A DNA stretch of 64,000 bases from Panacagrimonas sp. (lineage in GTDB: Bacteria; Pseudomonadota; Gammaproteobacteria; Nevskiales; Nevskiaceae). The notes beneath the pieces are model-generated. The model saw only the letters and a list, made by a program, of their open reading frames with translations. It was not told the origin of the DNA and did no database searches. Position 1 is the stretch's first letter. Each line of letters opens with the position of its first letter. The translations under genes and the position numbers were made by a program. The DNA lies in the NCBI RefSeq assembly GCF_020697055.1, contig NZ_JAJFBP010000024.1, forward strand, positions 1-64,000. Direction: 5' to 3'. Positions 1 through 7,520 of the stretch are shown one piece after another.

Positions 1-2
1 GA

Positions 3-980
3 GGTGCGTCCAGCGTCGTCGGCGACGGCGTGGTGAGCCTCGACGTCGGCGGCGACAGTTTCGATGTCACGCTGGCGAGCCCGAACAACACGCTGGCAGA
101 CCTGCGCGACGCGATCAACGCATCGGAAGACAACACCGGTGTGACCGCGACGCTGCTGACCGAGGACGGCGGCACGCGCCTGATGCTGACCTCGACCACC
201 GCCGGTACCGCGCACCAGATCGCGGTCACGACCAGCCTGTTCACGACCGCGCAGGCGCAACCGGCCAGCAATGCGCAGATCGAGATCGACGATTTCACCT
301 ACACCGGATCGAGCAACACCATCACCGGCGCGCTCGAAGGGGTCACGCTCGATCTGACCAAGGCCGAGCCCGGCACCCAGATCACGCTCGACGTCACCGC
401 CGATCGATCCGGTGCATCGGCCGCGATCCAGGAACTGGTGCGCGCCTACAACGCGGTCGTCGGCGTGGTGAAGAAGCAGGGCAGCTACGACGCCGCCAGC
501 AAGACCGGTGGTCCGCTGATGGGCGACATTGCGGTGCGCACGTCGATGCAGCAGATCCGCACGATCCTGGGCGGCGAGCACGGCGAGGGCGCCTACACGC
601 TGCTGGCGCAGCTGGGCATCACCACGCAGACCGACGGCACGCTGAGCGTCAACGCGGCCAAGCTCGACGCGGCGCTCGCCAAGGATCCCGGCGCGGTGAA
701 GGCGCTGTTCTCCGGCACCGACCGGATCGCCGATAAGCTTTCCGACGTGCTGACCGGCTTTCTCGGAAGCGACGGTCGACTCGAGGCGCAGACCGATCGT
801 CTGCAGAAGCGGCTCGAACTGATCGCCGATCAGACCGAAGCGCTCGATCGCCGGATGGAGCGGATCCAGGCGCGCTACATGAAACAGTTCACCGCGCTCG
901 ATGCGCTGTTGGGGCAGATGCAGAGCACCAGCAACTACCTGACGTCGCAGCTGGCGAGCCTGCCGGGGGCGTCGACGTAG
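3..980 (+). CDS. fliD: Flagellar hook-associated protein 2 (filament cap), 3' part
   Basis: The reading frame is open from the left edge, so only the C-terminal part (about 325 residues) is present. FliD forms the pentameric cap that folds flagellin at the tip of the growing filament. The fragment has the FliD_C pattern: a beta-rich segment followed by a region with GASAAIQELVRAYN-type helices, the conserved piece around LGITTQTDGTLSVN, and a long heptad-like C-terminal helix (LQKRLELIADQTEALDRR) ending near TSNYLTSQLASL, which is typical of FliD termini. The stop is TAG at 978-980. Next on the same strand, after a two-component pair and a Spy-like gene, come fliS and pilZ, the usual direct followers of fliD. 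Confidence 0.93.
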   Translation, partial: GASSVVGDGVVSLDVGGDSFDVTLASPNNTLADLRDAINASEDNTGVTATLLTEDGGTRLMLTSTTAGTAHQIAVTTSLFTTAQAQPASNAQIEIDDFTYTGSSNTITGALEGVTLDLTKAEPGTQITLDVTADRSGASAAIQELVRAYNAVVGVVKKQGSYDAASKTGGPLMGDIAVRTSMQQIRTILGGEHGEGAYTLLAQLGITTQTDGTLSVNAAKLDAALAKDPGAVKALFSGTDRIADKLSDVLTGFLGSDGRLEAQTDRLQKRLELIADQTEALDRRMERIQARYMKQFTALDALLGQMQSTSNYLTSQLASLPGAST

Positions 981-997
981 GGTTCTTCGCTTCGTCG

Positions 998-1016
998 GGC
1001 CGGTCACGCACCGGCC
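998..1016. terminator. Short GC hairpin between convergent fliD and kinase gene
   Basis: GGCCGGT at 998-1004 pairs with ACCGGCC at 1010-1016 around a 5-base loop, overlapping the kinase stop codon. There is no T-run on either strand, so it is only a weak terminator candidate for the two convergent genes. Confidence 0.3.
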
Positions 1017-2338
1017 GGCCATCGCAAGGTCACTTCCAAGCCGCCGGTTTCCCGGTTCCGCGCCTCGGCCTGACCGCGATGCGCGCGCAGCACGCGCGAC
1101 ACGATCGCCAATCCCAGCCCGTGGCCTTCGCCGCCCTGCGCGGACTTCCCGCGAAAGAACGGTTCGAACAATCGAGGCAGTTCTTCCGGCGCAACGCCTG
1201 GCCCCTGGTCGACGACGCCGATCACCGCATCGACGCCGCGCTTTTCGATCCGCACGACGACCGGCGTCTTCGACGGCGCATGGCGCACGGCGTTGCGCAC
1301 GACGTTCTCCAGCGCGCGGACCATGCTTTCCGGATCGGCGGCGGCCTCGAGGCGCGCGTCGCCCTCCAGCCGCAGCTCGACGCCGCGAAGTGCCGCCTGC
1401 GGTGCTTCGGCCTCGATCACGTCCTCGGCCAGCGCACGCAGATCCACGGTGGGCATTGCCGCTTCTTCGGCCGCCCCAGCGTCGGCGTTTGAAGCCGACG
1501 CGGCGCCCGCGTGATCCATCCGCGCCAGCGCCAGCAGCTCACCGACCAGCAGGTCGATCCGCGCGATCTCGCGATCGGCACGCTCCAGCGTCTCGGGCGT
1601 CCGATCGTCCTTGGCCAGCTCGATCGCGAATCGCAGCCGCGAGAGCGGCGCGCGCAGCTCGTGCGAGACGTCGTGCAGCAGCTGGTCGCGGCTCTGCACC
1701 AGCGTCTCGATCTGCGCCGCCATCCGATCGAAGTCGCGCGCCAGGCGGCCGTACTCGTCGTCGCGCGCTTCCAGCGGCGCGCCGACGCGGCTCGACAACT
1801 CGCCGGCCGCCACGCGGCGCACGACGGCCTGGATGCGTTCCAGTGGCTGCGACAGGTGGCGCGCCACCACCCAGCCGACGCCGGCGATGACGATCAGCGT
1901 CAGCAGGATCTGCAGTCCGACCGGGATCCAGCGCATCCAGGGCGCGCGGCGCGGCGGGCCCTGCATCACGATCAGCCAGGTGTCGGGACCCGATGCAGGC
2001 AGCTGACGCGAGACCAGCCACAGGCCGCGCGGCAGCCGCACCTCGGCGTCGCTGTCGGTGAGCTCGTCGAGATGGCGCTGCACCGGGCGCGGCAGATCGT
2101 CGCGTCCCAGCGGCCGGCCGTCGCGCACGATCAGCACGCGGCGTCCGTCGTCGGGGACGTCGAGCGCATCGATCCGGTCGTGCTTCAGCGCGACCTGCGC
2201 CTGCAGCACGAGGTCGCCCAGGTCCGGCGGGCGATCGGCGCCGCGCTCGAAGATCGCGTGCGCGATCAGCACGCTCACCGCCAGCGTCAGCAGGTTGGCG
2301 GCGCAGAACCACAGGAACAGCCGTCGATAGATGCTCAT
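1004..2338 (-). CDS. cpxA: CpxA-like envelope-stress sensor histidine kinase
   Basis: A 444-residue inner-membrane kinase. TM1 is near residues 7-30, followed by a periplasmic sensor of about 100 residues, TM2 near 137-160, HAMP, a HisKA box with His226 in HDVSHELRAPLSR, then HATPase with N box NVVRNAVRH, G1 DQGPG and G2 GHGLGLAIV. The ATG at 2338 is chosen because it overlaps the regulator stop (cat/tca at 2335-2338) and places TM1 at the N-terminus; a start 22 codons upstream would add an Arg-rich stretch inside the regulator gene. The CpxA assignment rests on architecture, the upstream OmpR-type regulator, the divergent Spy/CpxP-type gene and the CpxR box. Length is close to E. coli CpxA (about 457). 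Confidence 0.8.
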   Translation of the reverse strand: MSIYRRLFLWFCAANLLTLAVSVLIAHAIFERGADRPPDLGDLVLQAQVALKHDRIDALDVPDDGRRVLIVRDGRPLGRDDLPRPVQRHLDELTDSDAEVRLPRGLWLVSRQLPASGPDTWLIVMQGPPRRAPWMRWIPVGLQILLTLIVIAGVGWVVARHLSQPLERIQAVVRRVAAGELSSRVGAPLEARDDEYGRLARDFDRMAAQIETLVQSRDQLLHDVSHELRAPLSRLRFAIELAKDDRTPETLERADREIARIDLLVGELLALARMDHAGAASASNADAGAAEEAAMPTVDLRALAEDVIEAEAPQAALRGVELRLEGDARLEAAADPESMVRALENVVRNAVRHAPSKTPVVVRIEKRGVDAVIGVVDQGPGVAPEELPRLFEPFFRGKSAQGGEGHGLGLAIVSRVLRAHRGQAEARNRETGGLEVTLRWPAGA

Positions 2339-3045
2339 GCCGGCGCTTCGTCGACGATGAGCTGGTATCCGGCGCCGCGGATCGTTTCGATGCGCAGCCC
2401 GCAATCGGCCGCCGTGAGCTTCTGGCGCAGTCGGCTCACGTGCACGTCGATGGCGCGGTCGTAGCGCTCCAGCGCGCGGTGCAGCGCGCCCTGCGTCAGC
2501 TGCTCGCGCGTCACCGTCTGGCCGGCCTGCCGCGCCAGCTCGATCAGCACCGACAGCTCGGCGCCGGTCAGGGGCAGCGCCTCGTCGCCGCAGCTCGCGC
2601 GGCGATCCGCCGGCTTGATGCGCACGCGCCCGACCTGGATCTCGGCCACCGGCTCGGGGCCGATGTCGCCCCGCGTGCGACGCAGCAGCGCCTGGATGCG
2701 CGCCAGCAGTTCGCGCGGCAGGCAGGGCTTGGCGAGGTAATCGTCCGCGCCCAGTTCCAGCCCCATGATCCGGTCCACCGGTTCGCCGCGACCCGAGAGC
2801 ATCACGATCGGCAGCGATTCGAACTCGCGGATGCGGCGCAGCGCGGTCAGACCGTCCATGCCGGGGAGCATCACGTCGAGTACCAGCACGTCGGGGCGCG
2901 CGCCGGTGTGCAGGCGTTCGATCGCGGACTCGGCGGAATGCACGGCTTCGGCGGCAAGCTGGTTGCGGCCGAGGTACTCGGCGAGCAGCGCGCAGAGTTC
3001 GCGGTCGTCGTCGGCGATCAGGATGCGAGGCGGCGAGGAAGGCAT
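2335..3045 (-). CDS. cpxR: CpxR-like OmpR-family response regulator
   Basis: 236 residues. The receiver domain has the acidic pair in ADDD (residues 11-14), phospho-acceptor Asp57 in LVLDVMLPGMDG and the conserved Lys in YLAKPC. It is followed by a winged-helix output domain (LTGAELSVLIELARQAGQTVTREQL ... VDVHVSRLRQKL is the recognisable pattern, broken here by other residues). It is the promoter-proximal gene of the pair; its stop overlaps the kinase start by three bases, so translation is probably coupled. A perfect GTAAA-N5-GTAAA box lies about 40 bases upstream of the start, which fits autoregulation. The box makes CpxR more likely than another OmpR-type regulator. Confidence 0.82.
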   Translation of the reverse strand: MPSSPPRILIADDDRELCALLAEYLGRNQLAAEAVHSAESAIERLHTGARPDVLVLDVMLPGMDGLTALRRIREFESLPIVMLSGRGEPVDRIMGLELGADDYLAKPCLPRELLARIQALLRRTRGDIGPEPVAEIQVGRVRIKPADRRASCGDEALPLTGAELSVLIELARQAGQTVTREQLTQGALHRALERYDRAIDVHVSRLRQKLTAADCGLRIETIRGAGYQLIVDEAPA

Positions 3046-3086
3046 GGCGCGAGTATCGAGGCGGGGTCCGGCGTGGACCGAGGGTG

Positions 3087-3101
3087 TTTACGCAACTTTA
3101 C
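3087..3101 (-). promoter_or_regulatory. CpxR box between cpxRA-like genes and Spy/CpxP-like gene
   Basis: Minus strand reads GTAAAGTTGCGTAAA, an exact match to the E. coli CpxR consensus GTAAA-N5-GTAAA. It lies in the 136-base divergent gap, 42 bases before the regulator start and 81 before the Spy-like start, so one site could control both directions, as at the E. coli cpxRA-cpxP junction. Confidence 0.78.
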
Positions 3102-3181
3102 GTGGGCGAAAGACAGGTTAACGGGGCGCGCAGGCTTAATCTCTTCGCCAACCCCGGCAAGCTTTTCTCGGAGTCCCTTCC

Positions 3182-3724
3182 ATGTCTTCCAAGCTTTCTT
3201 CGTTCTCGCTCAAGCCGGTGTTGTTCGCCGCGGGCCTGGGCATCGCCGCCGTGGGCGGCGCCTTCGCTGCGGGCAGCGCCACCAGCGCGCCTGCCGCCGC
3301 TCCTTCGGCTGCGTCGGCGCAACGGCCGCATTTCGATCCCGTTGCGCGCATGGTCGAGGACCTGCAGCTCGACGAGTCGCAGAAGGCCAGCGTCCAGGCG
3401 ATCTTCGAGCGCAACCGTCCCGCGCAGCAGAAGCTGCGCGAGCGCGGCAAGGCGCACTGGCAGGCGATGAAGTCGCTCGACACCGGCAGCCCCGACTACA
3501 GCTCGCGCGCCCAGGCCCTGGCCGACGAAGCCGGCACGCTCGCGCGTGACCGCGTGCTGGCGCGCACGCAGCTCGATGCCGAACTGGCGACGGTGCTGAC
3601 GCCGGCGCAGCTGGAGAAGTTCCAGGAGCGCAAGATGCACGGCCCGCATGGTGGCGGCCGCCGCTGGCATCACCGCAACAAGGGCGACGGCGCCACGCCG
3701 CAAGCCCCCGACGCGAAATCCTGA
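3182..3724 (+). CDS. Spy/CpxP-family periplasmic protein
   Basis: 180 residues with a signal peptide (SSFSLKPVLFAAGLGIAAVGGAFAAG) and a mature all-helical domain. Family LTxxQ-type motifs appear as LQLDESQ (near residue 62) and LTPAQLEKFQER (near 140). The tail is rich in Gly, His and Arg (HGPHGGGRRWHHR), which could bind metal. Spy/CpxP proteins act as periplasmic chaperones, and CpxP also damps CpxA signalling. Its position divergent from the CpxR/CpxA-like pair, with the CpxR box between, supports a CpxP-like feedback role. An intrinsic terminator follows within 30 bases of the stop, so it is probably monocistronic. Confidence 0.8.
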   Translation: MSSKLSSFSLKPVLFAAGLGIAAVGGAFAAGSATSAPAAAPSAASAQRPHFDPVARMVEDLQLDESQKASVQAIFERNRPAQQKLRERGKAHWQAMKSLDTGSPDYSSRAQALADEAGTLARDRVLARTQLDAELATVLTPAQLEKFQERKMHGPHGGGRRWHHRNKGDGATPQAPDAKS

Positions 3725-3754
3725 ACCACGCGTCGGTTCACGAGCAGAAAAGGG

Positions 3755-3786
3755 AAGCCGCGGCGCTGGGGCGTCGCGGCTTTCTT
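3755..3786 (+). terminator. Rho-independent terminator after Spy/CpxP-like gene
   Basis: AAGCCGCGGCG at 3755-3765 pairs with CGTCGCGGCTT at 3772-3782 (one G-U pair, 6-base loop), followed by TTTCTT. It separates the Spy-like transcript from fliS. Confidence 0.72.
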
Positions 3787-3800
3787 CGTTGTGGCGAGGC

Positions 3801-3827
3801 TCAAGTCTGCGCCGGCGGCGCCGATAC
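3801..3827 (+). promoter_or_regulatory. Sigma-28 (FliA)-type promoter for fliS-pilZ
   Basis: TCAAGTCT (3801-3808), exactly 11 bases, then GCCGATAC (3820-3827). The flagellar sigma-28 consensus is TAAAGTTT-N11-GCCGATAA, so 6 of 8 and 7 of 8 positions match with the right spacing. It lies 37 bases before the fliS start and just after a terminator, as expected for a late flagellar promoter. Confidence 0.7.
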
Positions 3828-3864
3828 CTTTGCTGACCGCAACAGGATTGGAACGAACGAGACC

Positions 3865-4266
3865 ATGGGCGCGATGCTTCGCATGCAGGCCATCCGGCAG
3901 TACCAGCACTCCAGCATCGACAGCGCGATGCCGGCCGCCAGTCCGCACCAGCTGATCGCGATGCTGCTCGAAGGCGCGCTGGATCGAGTCGCGCAGGCGC
4001 GCGGCGCGGCGCGCAACGGCGATCGCGCGCTGCGACTGAAGAACGTCGGTGCCGCGATCTCGATCGTCGAATACCTGAATCTTTCGCTCGAGCGCGGTGC
4101 AGGCCCGATGGCCGAGCGGCTCGCATCGCTCTACGACTTCTGCCTGCGCCACCTCGCGCAGGCCAACGCCGCCGACGACGCGCACATGCTCGACGAGGTC
4201 GCCGACGTGCTGCGGCCGATCAAGCAGGCCTGGGACGAGATGCCGCGTCGTCCCGCGATGCAGTGA
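3865..4266 (+). CDS. fliS: Flagellar secretion chaperone FliS
   Basis: 133 residues, all helical, with the FliS hallmark near the N-terminus (IRQYQHSSIDSAMPAASPHQLIAMLLEGAL) and a second conserved stretch AISIVEYLNLSLERGAG. FliS binds the C-terminal disordered tail of flagellin in the cytoplasm to stop premature polymerisation and hand it to the export gate. The ATG at 3865 is preceded by a purine-rich but poor Shine-Dalgarno. It normally follows fliD directly; here a three-gene Cpx-like block lies between and a sigma-28-like promoter precedes it. The stop overlaps the next start (GTGA). Confidence 0.92.
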   Translation: MGAMLRMQAIRQYQHSSIDSAMPAASPHQLIAMLLEGALDRVAQARGAARNGDRALRLKNVGAAISIVEYLNLSLERGAGPMAERLASLYDFCLRHLAQANAADDAHMLDEVADVLRPIKQAWDEMPRRPAMQ

Positions 4267-4853
4267 GCGCCGTCGCAATGGACGCGAACGATCCGTTTGC
4301 CGGTCAGCCGCATTACGCCGATCGCCTGCGCGCCGCGTTCGAACCGCTGGGCGCTCCGCCCGACGAGTCGGCGCGTGGCCAGTACGAGCAGGAGGCGGTG
4401 TCGCTGCTCGCCAGTCTGCTCGCGGTCGAGGAGTACGCCGGTGCGCGCAACGCATCCAGCAACGGCGACGAGGAGCATGAAGCCGGTCCCGAATTCCTCC
4501 GTCTGGAGCGCAAGCTCGACCTGGTGCTGGAACTGTTGTCGATGCAGGTGCTCGCCGGCAGCGCGGGCTCGGAGCGCAGCGTGCAGATGAGCGCAACCGG
4601 CGTGCGCTGGAAGCTCGACGACGTCGCGTCGGTTCCGGCGCCCGGCAGCTGGGTGGTGGCCAGCGTTTACGTGCACCGCCTGCTGCCGCGTGCGCTGCGG
4701 CTGCCGGCCGAGGTGCTCGCCGACGAGCCGGGCTGGTTGCGGCTGCGGTTCGTCGAAGTGGGCGAGGGCTGTCGCGAGATGCTGGTGCGTCACGTGTTCC
4801 AGCAGCATCGTCGGCATCTGGCCGGTTCGCGGCGGGCGCTGCGGGCGGCGTGA
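4263..4853 (+). CDS. PilZ-like protein of the flagellar cluster
   Basis: 196 residues if started at GTG 4263 (overlapping the fliS stop) or 191 from ATG 4278. The N-terminal half is helical and acidic; the C-terminal half looks like a PilZ barrel with MSATGVRW in place of the (D/N)xSxxG motif. No RxxxR motif is visible ahead of the barrel and the D/N position is Gln, so canonical cyclic di-GMP binding is doubtful. Xanthomonad genomes carry PilZ proteins after fliS, which supports the call. Role: probably a flagellar accessory or brake that works through protein contact. It is translationally coupled to fliS and ends in a long inverted repeat. Confidence 0.7.
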   Translation: MSAVAMDANDPFAGQPHYADRLRAAFEPLGAPPDESARGQYEQEAVSLLASLLAVEEYAGARNASSNGDEEHEAGPEFLRLERKLDLVLELLSMQVLAGSAGSERSVQMSATGVRWKLDDVASVPAPGSWVVASVYVHRLLPRALRLPAEVLADEPGWLRLRFVEVGEGCREMLVRHVFQQHRRHLAGSRRALRAA

Positions 4854-4921
4854 TGAGCCGGGCCTTGCCGCCCTGCTCCGGCGGCGTGGCCCGTCGCAGG
4901 GCGGCAAGGCCCGGCCCATCA
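4851..4921. terminator. Long inverted repeat between convergent pilZ-like gene and lpxH
   Basis: A perfect 19-base inverted repeat (4857-4875 with 4897-4915, 21-base loop) is extended by TGATG/CATCA after one mismatch. The left arm starts at the pilZ stop codon. Its GGGCCTTGCCGCCC core reads alike on both strands, which suits a bidirectional terminator, though no long T-run follows. Confidence 0.6.
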
Positions 4922-4964
4922 CGCCGCGAGTTCGTCGGGTCCGTGGACCCGTGGCCCGGGAGCA

Positions 4965-5705
4965 TCAGTCAACGCGGCAACGCGTGACCCCCTGCGAGTC
5001 GATGCGCAGGTAATCGCATATCTCGTCACGCCAATCCGGCAGCACGGTTCGCGTCGCCGGTCCCAGCGGAAGCTCCACCGGATAGTCGCCCGGCCGGTGC
5101 GTATGCCCGTGTATCGCGTGCAGCGTTCCGGCGTCCGCCATCGCGCCGCGCACCGCGCGCGGATTCACGTCCATGATGTTCTCGGGCTTGTTGCGCTTGG
5201 CGACATCGCTGCCGCTGCGCAGGCCTCCGGCGATGCGCATGCGGCGCGCGCGCGACAGCATCAGGAACACGCGCTGGAACAGGCCCACGCGGGAAAAGCG
5301 GCGCCAGCGCTGGTACGCACGATCGTCGGTGCACCAGACATCACCGTGCGACAACAGCGTGGGGCGGTCCTGGACACGGACGAGATACGGATCGGGCAGC
5401 GCGTGCACGCCGGTCAACGCGAAGAAATCGCGACCGACCATGAAATCGCGGTTGCCGTGCTGGAAGTAGACCGGTACGCCGCGCGCGGTCAGCGCGGCCA
5501 GCGCGCCGACCTCGGGTGCGTACTGCTGCAGCCCGACGTCGTCGCCGATCCAGGTCTCGAACAGGTCCCCGAGGATGTAGACCGCGGCGGCGTCGCGCGC
5601 CGGCCCCATCAGGAACCGGCGGAAGCGTTCGCGTAGCGCCGAAGGTTCCTCCGGCGGCAGGTGCAGATCGGACAGCAACAGCGTCGGCCGCGCGTCGTCG
5701 GCCAT
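4965..5705 (-). CDS. lpxH: UDP-2,3-diacylglucosamine diphosphatase LpxH
   Basis: 246 residues. This calcineurin-like peripheral membrane hydrolase cleaves UDP-2,3-diacylglucosamine to lipid X and UMP in lipid A synthesis. Metal and active-site motifs are in order: LSDLHL (DxH), GDLFETWIGDD, GNRDF, LSHGDVWCTDD and IHGHTHRPG. Length matches the family (about 240). It is the last gene of a minus-strand run dusA, cyclophilin, aminotransferase, lpxH, and a cyclophilin gene next to lpxH is a familiar gammaproteobacterial neighbourhood. The Cys in HGDVWCTDD is part of the usual LpxH sequence. Confidence 0.94.
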   Translation of the reverse strand: MADDARPTLLLSDLHLPPEEPSALRERFRRFLMGPARDAAAVYILGDLFETWIGDDVGLQQYAPEVGALAALTARGVPVYFQHGNRDFMVGRDFFALTGVHALPDPYLVRVQDRPTLLSHGDVWCTDDRAYQRWRRFSRVGLFQRVFLMLSRARRMRIAGGLRSGSDVAKRNKPENIMDVNPRAVRGAMADAGTLHAIHGHTHRPGDYPVELPLGPATRTVLPDWRDEICDYLRIDSQGVTRCRVD

Positions 5706-5715
5706 CCGGCGCGAC

Positions 5716-6867
5716 TCAGCCCGACTTGCCGAGCACCGCGCCGACCGCCGACAGGCAGTGCTGCACGTGGTACGGCGTGCAGCTCTGGCCCATCAGGCCG
5801 ATGCGCCAGATCTTGCCGGCGAAATCACCCAGGCCTCCGCCGACCTCGAGGGCGTGCTCGTCGAGCAGGCGACGTCGCAGCGGTTCCTCGGTGACGCCGA
5901 CGGGCAGCTTCACCGCGTTGAGCTGCGGCAGGCGCTCGGCCTTGGGCACGATGTACTCGAGGCCGAGGGCTTCGAGTCCGGCGGCGAGTTCGCCGTGCAG
6001 GCGCTGGTGTCGCGACCAGGAATGCTCGAGGCCTTCTTCGTGCAGAAGCCTGAGCGCCTCGTGCAGGCCGTACAGCGCGTTCACCGGCGCGGTGTGGTGA
6101 TAGCTGCGCTTGGCGCCGCTGCCCCAGTACGCGGTGACCAGCGTGAAATCCATGAACCAGCTGCCGACCTTGGTCTTGCGCTGGTTGAGCTTGGCCAGCG
6201 CGCGCGGACCAAAGCTCACCGGCGACAGGCCCGGCGGGCAGGACAGGCACTTCTGTGTGCCGCTGTAGACCGCATCGATGCCCCAGGCATCCATCTCCAG
6301 CGGCGAGCCGCCGAGCGAGGTCACCGCATCGACCAGCGTCAGCACGCCGCGGCGCTGCGCGATCGACGCGATCGTGCGTGCATCCGACAACGCGCCGGTG
6401 GAGGTCTCGGCCTGCACGAACGCCAGCACCTTCGCATCGGGATTGGCGGCGAGCGCGTCCTCGACCTTGGCCGGATCCACCGCACGGCCCCAGGGATCGC
6501 TGACGGTGACGACCTTCGCGCCGATGCGCTCGGACATCGCGCGCATGCGCCCGCCGAACACACCGTTTTCGCAGACGACGATCGTGTCGCCCGGCTCGAG
6601 CAGGTTGGCGAAGCAGGCCTCCATGCCGGCCGAACCGGGACCCGATACCGGCATCGTCAGCTCGTTGTCGGTGCGCAGCGTGCGCTGCAGCAGGCGCTTG
6701 ATCTCGTCCATCAGCCCGATGAAGGCCGGGTCGAGATGCCCGATCGTCGGCTGCGCCATCGCCGCCAGCACGCGCGGGTGCACGTCGGATGGGCCGGGGC
6801 CCATCAGCACGCGGCGTGGCGCCACGAATGCGGGCGTGATCGAAGACGATTGAGCGGATGCGTCCAT
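5716..6867 (-). CDS. Class V aminotransferase (alanine-glyoxylate / serine-pyruvate type)
   Basis: 383 residues from ATG 6867. A PLP-dependent fold I/class V enzyme: N-terminal LMGPGPSDVHPRVLAAM, substrate-phosphate loop SGPGSAGMEA, Asp of VDAVTSLGGSPL and Schiff-base Lys in YSGTQKCLSCPPG. These are the signatures of alanine-glyoxylate and serine-pyruvate/serine-glyoxylate transaminases. It probably converts glyoxylate and an amino acid (Ala or Ser) to glycine plus a 2-oxo acid in the cytoplasm. The gene sits 10 bases upstream of lpxH and 46 bases after the cyclophilin stop, so it is likely cotranscribed. Exact amino donor cannot be told from sequence. Confidence 0.87.
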   Translation of the reverse strand: MDASAQSSSITPAFVAPRRVLMGPGPSDVHPRVLAAMAQPTIGHLDPAFIGLMDEIKRLLQRTLRTDNELTMPVSGPGSAGMEACFANLLEPGDTIVVCENGVFGGRMRAMSERIGAKVVTVSDPWGRAVDPAKVEDALAANPDAKVLAFVQAETSTGALSDARTIASIAQRRGVLTLVDAVTSLGGSPLEMDAWGIDAVYSGTQKCLSCPPGLSPVSFGPRALAKLNQRKTKVGSWFMDFTLVTAYWGSGAKRSYHHTAPVNALYGLHEALRLLHEEGLEHSWSRHQRLHGELAAGLEALGLEYIVPKAERLPQLNAVKLPVGVTEEPLRRRLLDEHALEVGGGLGDFAGKIWRIGLMGQSCTPYHVQHCLSAVGAVLGKSG

Positions 6868-6913
6868 GGAGGGTGCCTCGTGTTGCGCGGTGCGTGCCGC
6901 GCGCCGGTATCGA

Positions 6914-7480
6914 TCAGGGCAGCAGCGTGGCCTTCTTGATGACGATGGGCGTGACCGGGACGTCGCGACCGAACGGCGCGGCGTTGCCGGTTGGCGTGGC
7001 GGCGATCTTGTCGACGACGTCCATGCCTTCGACGACCTTGCCGAACACCGCGTACCCCCAGCCATCCTGGCCCGGGTAGTCGAGGAAGCCGTTGTCGGCG
7101 TGGTTGATGAAGAACTGCGCGCTGGCCGAGTGCGGCGCGCTGGTGCGCGCCATGGCGACCGAGCCGCGAACGTTCTTCAGGCCGTTCTTGGCCTCGTTCT
7201 GGATCGAGGCGCGCGTCGAGCGCTCCTTCATCTTCTCGTCGTAGCCGCCGCCCTGGACCATGAAGTTGGGAATCACGCGGTGGAACACGACGCCGTCGTA
7301 GTGGCCGTCGCGAACGTACTGCGTGAAGTTCTCGACGGTCTTGGGCGCCTTCTCGGCGTCGAGCTCGAGCACGATGGTGCCCTGGCTCGTTTCGAGCTGG
7401 ACGCGCGGGTTGGACGTTGCGTTTGCGGACGACATGGCGACTCCAAGGGTGAGGGACAGCAGGAAGGCGAGCAGGCGCAT
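6914..7480 (-). CDS. Periplasmic cyclophilin-type peptidyl-prolyl isomerase
   Basis: 188 residues with an N-terminal signal peptide (MRLLAFLLSLTLGVAMSSANA). The cyclophilin core shows FHRVIPNFMVQGGG, SVAMART, SASAQFFIN and FGKVVEGMDVVDKI, covering the catalytic Arg (in FHRV) and peptide-binding residues (QFFIN). It catalyses cis-trans isomerisation of prolyl bonds in the periplasm, like PpiA. It is one of the minus-strand genes leading to lpxH. The start at ATG 7480 gives the full signal peptide. Confidence 0.92.
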   Translation of the reverse strand: MRLLAFLLSLTLGVAMSSANATSNPRVQLETSQGTIVLELDAEKAPKTVENFTQYVRDGHYDGVVFHRVIPNFMVQGGGYDEKMKERSTRASIQNEAKNGLKNVRGSVAMARTSAPHSASAQFFINHADNGFLDYPGQDGWGYAVFGKVVEGMDVVDKIAATPTGNAAPFGRDVPVTPIVIKKATLLP

Positions 7481-7520
7481 GGTTCTAGGCTTCTCGTCGT
7501 GATGGATCGGGCGGACAGGA

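Noticed and set aside
6868-7065. N-terminal extension of the aminotransferase
   Set aside because: Ser/Arg-rich and antisense-like over the cyclophilin gene end; ATG 6867 gives the usual length of the family.
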